A stretch of DNA of 64,000 bases, from contig VXPQ01000048.1 in assembly GCA_009839485.1 (NCBI GenBank), positions 1-64,000 on the forward strand, given 5' to 3'. This document shows positions 45,079 through 57,747 of this stretch, piece after piece (position 1 is the first letter of the stretch; each line of letters begins with the position of its first letter). The position numbers and the translations under genes are program-made. Origin of the DNA: Bacteroidetes bacterium SB0662_bin_6 (GTDB lineage Bacteria; Bacteroidota; Rhodothermia; Rhodothermales; VXPQ01). The notes under the pieces are model-generated. The model saw nothing but the letters and a program-made list of their open reading frames with translations. It did not search any database and was not told the DNA's origin.

Positions 45079-46253
45079 ACGGCTTCCAGCGCCTGTTCGA
45101 GGTCCGCAAGAATATCGTCGATGTCCTCCGCGCCGATGGACAGGCGAACCAATCCGTCCGTGATGCCCAGTTGCGCCCGCCGCTCGGGCGAAAGCATCCG
45201 GTGCGTGGCGCTGGCCGGGTGCAGCCCCAGCGTAGTCAGATCCCCGATACTGGCCGACGTAGCGGCAAGATGCAAGCGGTCCAGAAAAGCGTAGGCGCCG
45301 TCCTGCCCTCCGCGCACGTCGACCCCCACGGCGCCGCCTGCCTGTCCCTCGGGAAACAGCCTCGCCACGATATCCGCGTCCGGGTGATCCGAACTCCCCG
45401 GGTACAGGATCCGCTCGACAGCCGGATGCCCGGTCAGCCGCTCGGCCACCAGTCGCGCGTTCTCGCAATGCCTCCGCATACGCAGCGGCAGCGTCTTGAT
45501 CCCCCGCATGACCAGAAACGCCTCGAACGGCCCCGGATTGGGACCGAGACACCTGTACACTTGCCCGAGCGCTTCATGGTGTTCTTTCTGGGCAACCACC
45601 GCGCCGGCCAGCACATCTCCATGACCTGCGAGGTACTTGGTGGCACTGTGGATGACCATGTCGGCGCCATGATCTATGGGCTTGATGAGCAGCGGCGTGA
45701 ATGTGTTGTCCACGAGAAAAAGCGCGCCGGCGTCGTGGGCGATGTCTGCAAGGCGGTCCAGATCCGCAACGCGCAGGCACGGATTGGACAACGTTTCCGT
45801 GATGAGCAGCGCGGGACGGGTTTCACGTACGGCTTCGCGCACCGCCTCCAGGTCGCAAAAGTCGCAGAACCGGACATCGATCCCCGACGGCCTCAGTACG
45901 CTTGCAAGCAGTTCGAGGCTGCCCCCGTAGAGTACATCGGCGGCCACAATGGACTGACGGCGATCCAGGAGCGATGTCATGATAGCGAGGTGTACCGCCC
46001 CCATCCCGGAGGATGTGGCGAACGCTCCATCCATGCCTTCGAGCGCGGCGATCTGCTCTTCAAGCGCCCCTGCGCTGGGATTGCTTATCCGCGAGTACAC
46101 CTCGCCGGCGCGTTCCTCTGCAAACACCGCGGCAAGGTCTTCTATGCGTTCATAGAAGAAACTCGACGAAGAATAGACCGGCGTCGCCACCGGGATGTAG
46201 TCGCCGAGCCGCTTGCGATCGCCCGCATGCACCAGCGAAGTCTGGAGCTTCAT
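45075..46253 (-). CDS. trans-sulfuration family PLP enzyme, first of a tandem pair
   Basis: A 392-residue paralogue of the next gene. It has the PLP lysine Lys206 (HSATKYLAGH), ATSSGMGAVHLAIM, VDNTFTPLLIKP, ITETLSNPCLRV and HPASATHRMLSPE. Unlike its partner it keeps the stacking tyrosine (Tyr109 in VLYGGSLEL), as in classical gamma-synthases and lyases. One member may make cystathionine or homocysteine and the other may break it down; this division is an inference. It begins 5 bases after the T9SS gene stop. Confidence 0.88.
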   Translation of the reverse strand: MKLQTSLVHAGDRKRLGDYIPVATPVYSSSSFFYERIEDLAAVFAEERAGEVYSRISNPSAGALEEQIAALEGMDGAFATSSGMGAVHLAIMTSLLDRRQSIVAADVLYGGSLELLASVLRPSGIDVRFCDFCDLEAVREAVRETRPALLITETLSNPCLRVADLDRLADIAHDAGALFLVDNTFTPLLIKPIDHGADMVIHSATKYLAGHGDVLAGAVVAQKEHHEALGQVYRCLGPNPGPFEAFLVMRGIKTLPLRMRRHCENARLVAERLTGHPAVERILYPGSSDHPDADIVARLFPEGQAGGAVGVDVRGGQDGAYAFLDRLHLAATSASIGDLTTLGLHPASATHRMLSPERRAQLGITDGLVRLSIGAEDIDDILADLEQALEAV

Positions 46254-46258
46254 CCGCC

Positions 46259-47080
46259 CTATCTGACAAGCGTCATGGTTTTTGTCAGTGTCTTCGCACC
46301 GCTGCCGATCGTCAAACGGTATACGTAGGCGCCGGTCGGCAATCCCCCGGCGTCGAACCGGGCCCTGTGCTCGCCTTGCGGCAGCACGGCCTCCACAAGG
46401 GTTGCGATACGTTTGCCGGCCATATCGAACACTTCAAGACGTACGGGACCGGACTCGTCCAGATAATAGACGATCTCCGTGGACGGATTGAACGGATTCG
46501 GGTAGTTCTGGGACAGCGTCGAGGTTTCGGGAAGCTCGCCCGCGCGGGTGACGGACGTTACGTCGGTCTCGTCCACAGCGATGAAGGTATAAAGAAGGGG
46601 CCCACTAAGGTCATAGGGCTCAGGCGCGACGAAGTCCTCAATCAAGCTTTCTACCGAGCTCAGAGCGATATTCATTAAAAAGCTATTCAAAGAAAGCGTC
46701 ATCGTGGTGTCGCTTTCGAACGTATATGCGGCAGATATATTGAAAGGGCCAATGCTCGACGGGATGGTTATCGAAAGGCTATCCACGTCCTCGGCTATTG
46801 CATAGGTGCCTTCAGCAGGATCCCCGTCTCCCGCATCGTCGCCTGCCGTTGCAATCAGGAAATCTACTTTCAGCGTATCGTCTTCCTCTGCATGAAACGT
46901 AAGGTTAAACACGTACAAAGCGAGATCCGCGGACCGGTCCCCCGAAGCGTCCTCGATTGCCGACAATTCCCACCTTCCAAGTATCCTTTCCGCATCGGTC
47001 TCGGTCTGCGCCAACGCAGACCACGGCGACAGGAGCATAGCGGATAGTGCGATCAAAAAAGCAAACGATTTCCTGGGCAT
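46259..47080 (-). CDS. secreted protein with T9SS sorting domain, lipocalin-like N-terminus
   Basis: A 273-residue protein with a signal peptide (FAFLIALSAMLLSPWSALA-Q). The first domain (about 26-180) starts ILGRWELSAIED, the kind of opening seen in lipocalin-like domains, and continues with beta strands of unknown ligand. The last ~80 residues are a T9SS type A sorting domain: NYPNPFNPSTEIVYYLD, VFDMAGKRIATLVE, LPTGAYVYRL and the C-terminus KTMTLVR. The ATG at 47080 is supported by GGAG five bases upstream; an upstream frame to 47173 is not needed. A good Bacteroidota promoter lies about 140 bases upstream. Confidence 0.82.
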   Translation of the reverse strand: MPRKSFAFLIALSAMLLSPWSALAQTETDAERILGRWELSAIEDASGDRSADLALYVFNLTFHAEEDDTLKVDFLIATAGDDAGDGDPAEGTYAIAEDVDSLSITIPSSIGPFNISAAYTFESDTTMTLSLNSFLMNIALSSVESLIEDFVAPEPYDLSGPLLYTFIAVDETDVTSVTRAGELPETSTLSQNYPNPFNPSTEIVYYLDESGPVRLEVFDMAGKRIATLVEAVLPQGEHRARFDAGGLPTGAYVYRLTIGSGAKTLTKTMTLVR

Positions 47081-47218
47081 GGTTCTCCGTATCGATGTGT
47101 TGCCGTGTTGCCAAATAGTGGAAGTGCACGGAGTCCTGCGCCGCAATGCGCTGCTCCGGCAAGTGTCGATCATTCAGTGCGGGACATTCACTGTGTGCCC
47201 CATGGTTGGACTATTGCG

Positions 47219-47249
47219 CCAATATAGCGCATCGAAAGAGAATTGCAAA
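47219..47249 (-). promoter_or_regulatory. Bacteroidota-type promoter for the T9SS gene
   Basis: On the minus strand TTTG (47249-47246), an exact 19-base spacer and TATATTGG (47226-47219), matching TTTG-N19-TAnnTTTG at all but one -7 position. This is the best promoter match in the window. Confidence 0.55.
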
Positions 47250-47330
47250 GGAGGAGCGCATGCCGGGCAAGGGGCAACAAGCGCCTCTTAAAAAATAATT
47301 CTTCCCCGGGCAACTCTGTCACAACGAACC

Positions 47331-47372
47331 AGGGCCCGCAGAGCGCCGCTGCATAGTGCTAACAGGCCCTAA
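47331..47372 (-). repeat. interspersed hairpin repeat, copy B
   Basis: On the minus strand it begins TTAGGGCCTGTTAGCACTAT and is 36/38 identical to copy A at 5604-5647. Outer stem AGGGCC/GGCCCT is perfect here, where copy A has TTAGG/CCTAA instead; inner GCAG/CTGC closes a small loop. The element overlaps the end of purM and contains its TAG stop (47361-47359). Confidence 0.7.
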
Positions 47373-48357
47373 TCTCCCCGATCTTCCGGGGTTGTTCGCG
47401 GAGGTTCTCGAGAATGCGCATGGCGCGATCCGCCTCGCTTGCCGGCACGACAGCAAGCAGTCCCATGCCCAGATTGAACGTGCGCCGCAGATCGTCTTCC
47501 GGGACGTTGCCAAGATCCTGAATCAACCGGAAAAGAGGCGGGCGCTCCCAGGCGTCGTAGTCGATGTCGAAGGTCAGGCCGTCCGGGATGATGCGCGGGG
47601 TATTGCCGGGAATGCCACCCCCCGTAACGTGTACGAAGCCCCTGCCCATACCCTGTTCGAGCAGGGCGCGGATGGGTCTGAGGTAGGACCGGTGTACGGC
47701 AAGCAGCGCCTCGCCGACGCTCGCCCCGCCCAGTTCCTCCGGACGATCCCCGGGATCGAAGTGCGAAAACAACACGGCGCGGGCCAGCGAATAGCCGTTC
47801 GTGTGCAAACCGGTCGAGGGCAGGCCCAGTAGTACATCCCCCGCCTCGATGGCCGATCCGTCGACGATCTGCGCCTTTTCCACCACGCCCACGATAGCCC
47901 CGGCGAGATCGTACTCGCCCTCGCCGTAAAGACCCGGCATCTCCGCCGTCTCCCCCCCGATCAGCGCGCATTCGTTCTCCTTGCATGCGATCGCCATGCC
48001 CCGAACCACGTCTTCGGCCACATCCGGATCGAGCTTCCCCGTCGAGAAATAATCCAGAAAAAACAGCGGGCGGGCGCCGCACACGGCAATATCGTTTACG
48101 CAGTGGTTGACCAGATCCTGGCCCACGGTGTCGTGGCGTCCCGTACGGAACGCTACCTTGAGTTTCGTGCCGACCCCGTCCACCGAGGAGACAAGCAGGG
48201 GGCGGTCATACCCGTCACCCAGTTCGAAGAAGGCGCCGAAGGCGCCGATATCCGCGGCTACCCCCCTCGTGAAGGTCTCCCGCACAAGCGGCTTGATACG
48301 GCGCAAGGCTTCTTCGCCTGCGTCGATGTCTACCCCGGCATCGCGATACGTAGTCAT
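47359..48357 (-). CDS. purM: phosphoribosylformylglycinamidine cyclo-ligase
   Basis: Closes the imidazole ring of aminoimidazole ribotide in purine synthesis, using ATP. The 332-residue protein has the family landmarks: TYRDAGVDIDAGEEAL at the start, VSSVDGVGTKLKVAF, NHCVNDIAVCGARPLFFLDY, ALIGGETAEMPGLY, GLPSTGLHTNGYSL and HVTGGGIPGNTPRI. A purine-rich run (AAGGGA) precedes the ATG. The last residues (IRAC-stop) and the stop codon lie inside an interspersed repeat, so the C-terminus was shaped by its insertion or by read-in to it. Confidence 0.96.
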   Translation of the reverse strand: MTTYRDAGVDIDAGEEALRRIKPLVRETFTRGVAADIGAFGAFFELGDGYDRPLLVSSVDGVGTKLKVAFRTGRHDTVGQDLVNHCVNDIAVCGARPLFFLDYFSTGKLDPDVAEDVVRGMAIACKENECALIGGETAEMPGLYGEGEYDLAGAIVGVVEKAQIVDGSAIEAGDVLLGLPSTGLHTNGYSLARAVLFSHFDPGDRPEELGGASVGEALLAVHRSYLRPIRALLEQGMGRGFVHVTGGGIPGNTPRIIPDGLTFDIDYDAWERPPLFRLIQDLGNVPEDDLRRTFNLGMGLLAVVPASEADRAMRILENLREQPRKIGEIRAC

Positions 48358-48372
48358 TCCCTTTTCCTGAAA

Positions 48373-49197
48373 TTATCCGCGTGAACGGAAGGTCGTGCGT
48401 CCGAATCTCGCCTGAATGCGGACCTGCATGCGGCTCCGGCCCGAAAGCACAACAGGTCTGGCCCATACATCGTACTCACGACGGCGGATTTCGTGCAGAA
48501 CTTCCAGCGCGCCGAGCCACCACCGCTTGAACGCGCCTGCCTTGCGGCGCGGCAATTCAAGGGCAAGGGGCTCGGCCAGCGCAAAGGCGTTCTTGGCCCG
48601 AATAGTTTGTTTCCACAAAAGCCGTTTCATGGACTCGTCCACCCGTCCCTCAAGCAGTTGCTCGTGCGAAACACCGTGCTGGGCAAGATCCGTCTCGGGA
48701 ATGAAAAAACGCCCTTCGGACACATCTCGTTTCAGAGCCATAAGACGGCCCGTCCAGAAAAATCCCTGGGCCAATTCATCCACGTAGCTGCGTTGCCACG
48801 ACCCGGAAATACCTGCAAGGTGGGCGAGCAAACGGGCATGCGGGCAAACCCATTGATCCATGAACCCGTTGACCGCGCGATCGTCCGGAAAGCGCGCAGG
48901 CCCCGCCCATACCCGGGCTGCCGATACCTGCTCGGCCAGCAATGCGCGGGGCAATTTCTCCGCCTCGCATGCGGCAAGCGCCTGCTTCGTCACCGTTTCC
49001 GGGACGACACGGAGCAGTTTTCCGACCATAATACGATCGCTTTCCTCGTCGAAAAAAGCGCCGGAAGGGGAGCCGGACGGTACAGCGGACGGCAGAGAAA
49101 GCAACACGGTAGGGCATGTGAGCGCCTGGTGAAAATCCCACAGCGCCTGGGCATGCGGAAGTTGCCTCCGGTTCCAGCCATCGAAGTAGAATGGCAT
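48373..49197 (-). CDS. squalene/phytoene synthase-like protein lacking canonical Asp motifs
   Basis: A 274-residue, mostly helical protein. Its second half follows the trans-isoprenyl-diphosphate (squalene/phytoene) synthase pattern: QGFFWTGRLMALKRDVSEG, then RFFIPETDLAQHGVSHEQLLEG, as in the RG-R-x-YLP-x-EDLARxG region, and a terminal YDVWARPVVLSGRSRM. The first aspartate-rich motif (DxxxD) is not present in the N-terminal half, and the second is reduced to RDVSEG. Active enzymes need both for Mg2+-diphosphate binding, so this may be a divergent or inactive homologue. I chose the ATG at 49197 over a TTG at 49248. It lies between thrC and purM without an obvious pathway link. Confidence 0.55.
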   Translation of the reverse strand: MPFYFDGWNRRQLPHAQALWDFHQALTCPTVLLSLPSAVPSGSPSGAFFDEESDRIMVGKLLRVVPETVTKQALAACEAEKLPRALLAEQVSAARVWAGPARFPDDRAVNGFMDQWVCPHARLLAHLAGISGSWQRSYVDELAQGFFWTGRLMALKRDVSEGRFFIPETDLAQHGVSHEQLLEGRVDESMKRLLWKQTIRAKNAFALAEPLALELPRRKAGAFKRWWLGALEVLHEIRRREYDVWARPVVLSGRSRMQVRIQARFGRTTFRSRG

Positions 49198-49332
49198 GGG
49201 AAGGGGGTCCTGAATATCGGACTGGATATCGGGCGAAGAAACCGGCAAGGAACAGGATGTATTGTTTTCGGTGCTGCCGATCTTACTATCAGGATACTCT
49301 GATTAAGTCCGCAAAACCCGGAGTACCCTATA

Positions 49333-50643
49333 CTATGCCACAAGATACGGACGCAAGGCCTCCATAGAGGGCAGGATTTCCTCGACCGCCGCACCCTGCG
49401 CCCCGATCGCCGCCAGTCGTTCGGGCACATCGGGTTCGAAATCGAGCGCAGCATGCACCGTTTCCGGAAACTTGGCCGGATGCGCCGTAGCAAGTACCAC
49501 AACCGGCCCCTGCAGCGCGCCGAGTGCGCGCTGGCGGCGTACCGCCTCGAGGCCCACGGCAGTGTGCGGATCGGCCACATAGCCGGTAGCTTCATAGACC
49601 CGCTGCATGGACGCAACCGTATCTTCGTCGAGCACGCGCTCCGCACGTATCAATCGCTGCATGGCCGGACGATCCAGCAAGGCCTGGAGCCTTTCGAAAT
49701 TGCTGGGTGCACCGACATCCATCGCATTGGAAAGGGTTCGAATCGTGGGGGCGAATCCGGCGTCTTCTCCGGAGAGAAAGCGGGGGAAAAAGTCGTTGGC
49801 GTTGTGCGCCGCAAGAAAGCCCGCCACCGGCAAGCCGGACAAGTGGGCAAGCACTCCCCCTGTCAGGTTACCGAGGTTGCCGCTCGGTACGCAAAACCAT
49901 GGGTTTTCAGCAGGAAACCGGCTCGCCGCAAGCACATAATACATCATCTGCGGCAGTAAGCGACCGATATTGATGGAGTTGGCGGAAGAAAGGCCTGCTC
50001 CGGCGAACGCCGGATGCACAAACGCTTCTTTCGCCATGCGCTGGCAGTCGTCGAAATCCCCGGCTACGCGGAGCGCCTGTACGCCCGGCCTTGCCGCAAT
50101 CAACTGCTGTTCCTGCACCGGGCTTACCTTGTCCTTCGGATAGAGGAGTACGACCCGGATCCGCTCCTGCCCGGCGAACCCGTCGGCCACGGCGCTGCCC
50201 GTATCGCCCGATGTAGCCACAAGAATCGTCGCTCTCTCGCCGCGCCGCGCCAGAAAATAGCCCATCCAGCGGGCCATGGTCCGCGCCCCGAAATCCTTGA
50301 AGGAGAGCGTGGGACCATGAAACAGTTCCAGCACGAAGGTATCACTCCATGGTCCGCCTCCTGTCGGGGCGAGCGGCACAAGAGGCGCCGGGAAATCGAG
50401 TGCATCCCGGACAATGCGTTCCTGATCGGGAGCGGAAACTTCGTCGCCGATCCAGCCTGCGAACACCCTGCAGGCCATGTCGGGGAGCGTATCTCCCTCG
50501 AAGATGTGTGCAAAAGATATGCGAGGCGGATTTTGGGGCACATACAAGCCCCCGTCGGGCGCCAGACCTCGCAAGAGCGCTTCCCCGAACGATATGCTTT
50601 CCGTATCTGTCGTACTGCGCGTGCTGCGGTAAGGAATCGCCAT
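49333..50643 (-). CDS. thrC: threonine synthase
   Basis: Converts O-phosphohomoserine to threonine with PLP. The 436-residue protein has the N-terminal YRSTRSTTDTESISFGEAL, the PLP lysine Lys116 in LSFKDFGA, the phosphate-binding VATSGDTGSAVA, and NLGNLTGG. This length is the bacterial class. It lies 7 bases downstream of thrB, so the last two steps of threonine synthesis are made together. Confidence 0.96.
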   Translation of the reverse strand: MAIPYRSTRSTTDTESISFGEALLRGLAPDGGLYVPQNPPRISFAHIFEGDTLPDMACRVFAGWIGDEVSAPDQERIVRDALDFPAPLVPLAPTGGGPWSDTFVLELFHGPTLSFKDFGARTMARWMGYFLARRGERATILVATSGDTGSAVADGFAGQERIRVVLLYPKDKVSPVQEQQLIAARPGVQALRVAGDFDDCQRMAKEAFVHPAFAGAGLSSANSINIGRLLPQMMYYVLAASRFPAENPWFCVPSGNLGNLTGGVLAHLSGLPVAGFLAAHNANDFFPRFLSGEDAGFAPTIRTLSNAMDVGAPSNFERLQALLDRPAMQRLIRAERVLDEDTVASMQRVYEATGYVADPHTAVGLEAVRRQRALGALQGPVVVLATAHPAKFPETVHAALDFEPDVPERLAAIGAQGAAVEEILPSMEALRPYLVA

Positions 50644-50650
50644 GAACTCG

Positions 50651-51622
50651 CTATGCGGGCTGCTGCGCGCGCACGCTGTGCTCTACCATATCGACTACGC
50701 CCGTATCGTTCACTTCGGCTATCACTCCTTCGGCTTCGACACGCTCGGATGCGCTTGCCGCCAGCATGGCGTTCCGTATCGAAACGGCCTCATCCGCGGA
50801 AGGCGCAAGAGCAAACATGGCCGGTCCGGAGCCGGTCAGGGCGCATCCGAATGCACCGGCCTCGAGGGCGGCGCTCCGCACGGCATGGTAACAAGGCACC
50901 AGGGAAGCACGCACCGGCTCCACGAGGCGATCCCGCATCATGCATTGCCCAACGGTTTCCCAATCACCGCACCGGTACGCATCCACCAGAAACGCCAGTT
51001 CGGAAGCATTGCCTGCAGCGTCCTTGAGGGACACGCGGTCCGGCAACATGTCACGGGCCTGCTTGGTGAGCACCTGCACGGCAGGAAGAATAAGCGCAAT
51101 ATGAAGCGGGCCGGGCAGTTCGATACGCCTGTAGCGGGCAGCATCGCTCGACGAAACCAGAATAAGTCCCCCCAGCAAGGCGGGAAGCGCATTATCCCCA
51201 TGCCGCCCGCCGGAAGCGATGTCTTCGGCCTCGAGTACGGCCTCGACAAGAGCTTCTTTTGCAAAAGGCCTTCCGAAAAGCATGTTCACGGCCCAGGCGC
51301 CGGCCACTGCACTGGCCGCAGAACCGCCGATGCCGGATCCGAGCGGAATCCCTTTCGTGAGCGTAAGCTCGACCCCTTCGTCCGTGCCAAGCAGATTCAA
51401 TACGCCCTGCGCCGCAATGACTGCGGTGTTCTTTGCGGAATCTTCGAGCACCTCCCAGGGCACGGCGCCCGGCTCATGTTTAAGCCGGATACCCGGGTAT
51501 TCCGTACGGCGCGCCCGGACCACATCCCCGATCCCGGAAATGCACAGGCCAAGCGCGTCGAATCCCGGCCCAAGATTGGACAAGGAAGCCGGACCAAAAA
51601 CATCTACAGGGTGAAGCGACAT
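50651..51622 (-). CDS. thrB: homoserine kinase
   Basis: GHMP-family kinase that phosphorylates homoserine. 323 residues with the substrate-binding opening FGPASLSNLGPGFDALGLCI, the ATP motif IPLGSGIGGSAASAVAGA and the C-terminal GCALTGSGPAMFAL. Its neighbours are thrC downstream and gltD upstream. No aspartate kinase or homoserine dehydrogenase is in the window. Confidence 0.95.
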   Translation of the reverse strand: MSLHPVDVFGPASLSNLGPGFDALGLCISGIGDVVRARRTEYPGIRLKHEPGAVPWEVLEDSAKNTAVIAAQGVLNLLGTDEGVELTLTKGIPLGSGIGGSAASAVAGAWAVNMLFGRPFAKEALVEAVLEAEDIASGGRHGDNALPALLGGLILVSSSDAARYRRIELPGPLHIALILPAVQVLTKQARDMLPDRVSLKDAAGNASELAFLVDAYRCGDWETVGQCMMRDRLVEPVRASLVPCYHAVRSAALEAGAFGCALTGSGPAMFALAPSADEAVSIRNAMLAASASERVEAEGVIAEVNDTGVVDMVEHSVRAQQPA

Positions 51623-51685
51623 ATAAATCTTTACCTTATATCAAGTAGTATAAGATGTTGTTAGAGAATGTGTTAATGTCGTGGA

Positions 51686-53155
51686 TCAGCGTATTATCGG
51701 CAGGTCTTCTCCCCCCTTTGCAGGCAGCATAGTCGCTTCCTCGCGCAGGAAAACATCCACGCCGCGGGCAGCCTCCCGCCCCTCGGCAATAGCCCACACC
51801 ACGAGCGACTGCCCCCGGCGCATATCTCCCGCCGCAAACACGCCGGGACGCGATGACATGTAGTTCTCGTCCGTCCGGACATTCCCCCGGTCGTCCAGCT
51901 CGACGCCGAGTTGGGCAATCACGCCATCCGGCTCCGGCCCGACATAGCCCACCGCAAGAAGCACGAGATCGGCTGGCCACAGGTGCTCGGAATTGGGCTG
52001 CTCCACGAATCGCAGACGCCCGGAAGCATCCTTCTTCGGCCGCACGTTCACCGTACGCAGTTCCTGCACGAGCCCGTCGTCGCCGCAGAATTCCTTCGTC
52101 AGTACGCTCCAATGGCGATCCACCCCCTCTTCGTGCGATGTACTCGTCTGGAAAACCATGGGCATGAAGGGCCAGGGTTGATGAGGCGGGCGGTCTTCGG
52201 GCGGTATGGGAAGCAACTCGAATTGCGTGATGGATTTGGCCCCTTGCCTGTTGGCGGTACCCACACAGTCGCTTCCCGTATCGCCGCCGCCTATCACAAT
52301 GACGTCTTTGCCGGAAGCCGTGATCGGCTCCACATGATCCATGGCGTCGCCCTCATTGATCTTGTTCTGCCGCCAGAGATAATCCCATGCGAAATGAATG
52401 CCGGTCAACTCCCGGCCCGGAACCGGCACATCGCGCGGCTTCGTAGCCCCTCCGGCAAGCACTATGGCGCAAAAATCATCGAGAGCGGTCACAGGGTAAT
52501 CCTTGCCCACTTCGGCATTCGTAATGAACTCGATGCCTTCCTCACACATCACGTCGATCCGGCGATCCACGATCCATTTCTCGAGCTTGAAATCCGGAAT
52601 GCCATAGCGAAGGAGCCCGCCGATGCGGTCGTCCCGTTCAAACACGGTAACCGAGTGACCGGCCCGATTGAGCTGGTCGGCAGCGGCAAGCCCCGCGGGG
52701 CCCGATCCCACCACAGCCACCTTTCGCCCCGTCCTTTCCACCGGCGGGCGCGGTGCATACCAGTTGTTCTTCCAGGCCCTGTCCGAGATGCTTTTTTCGA
52801 TCTGCTCAATCGTTACAGGCGGCTCGTTGATGCCAAGCACGCAGGCCGATTCACAAGGAGCGGGGCATATCCTGCCCGTGAACTCCGGAAAATTGTTCGT
52901 CGCGCGCAACCGCTCGAACGCCCCTTCCCATTCATCCTGGTATACCAGATCGTTCCAGTCCGGAATGATGTTGCCGAGCGGACACCCTGCCTGACAGAAG
53001 GGCACCCCGCAATCCATGCAACGCGCGGCCTGCCGCTTCACCTTTCTGACAGGAAGCTCCAGGTACACATCGCGGTAGTCCCGCTTGCGTTCCTCCACCG
53101 GGCGACGAGGGGCCAACTCCCGGGGATACTCCATAAATCCCGTTATTTTACCCAT
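51686..53155 (-). CDS. gltD: glutamate synthase, small (beta) subunit
   Basis: Feeds electrons from NADPH to the large subunit. The 489-residue protein starts MGKITGFMEYPRE, the conserved family start, at 53155 (a longer frame to 53197 would overlap gltB). Cysteine clusters RCMDCGVPFCQAGCP and CPAPCESACVLG hold two 4Fe-4S centres. The FAD motif is VAVVGSGPAGLAAADQL, the NADPH motif VIVIGGGDTGSDC, and the C-terminal GVFAAGDMRRGQSLVVWAI. The gap to gltB is 28 bases. Confidence 0.97.
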   Translation of the reverse strand: MGKITGFMEYPRELAPRRPVEERKRDYRDVYLELPVRKVKRQAARCMDCGVPFCQAGCPLGNIIPDWNDLVYQDEWEGAFERLRATNNFPEFTGRICPAPCESACVLGINEPPVTIEQIEKSISDRAWKNNWYAPRPPVERTGRKVAVVGSGPAGLAAADQLNRAGHSVTVFERDDRIGGLLRYGIPDFKLEKWIVDRRIDVMCEEGIEFITNAEVGKDYPVTALDDFCAIVLAGGATKPRDVPVPGRELTGIHFAWDYLWRQNKINEGDAMDHVEPITASGKDVIVIGGGDTGSDCVGTANRQGAKSITQFELLPIPPEDRPPHQPWPFMPMVFQTSTSHEEGVDRHWSVLTKEFCGDDGLVQELRTVNVRPKKDASGRLRFVEQPNSEHLWPADLVLLAVGYVGPEPDGVIAQLGVELDDRGNVRTDENYMSSRPGVFAAGDMRRGQSLVVWAIAEGREAARGVDVFLREEATMLPAKGGEDLPIIR

Positions 53156-53183
53156 ATACTTCCGATCCCTTGTAAACCCCTGT

Positions 53184-57716
<4,533 letters not shown>

Positions 57717-57747
57717 AATGCTTCGGTACTGCCTCCTTCTTCAATCT

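Noticed and set aside
47281-47330. T-rich stretch after purM as an intrinsic terminator
   Set aside because: The T-run is about 30 bases past the repeat hairpin and has no adjacent stem, so a classic terminator is not supported.
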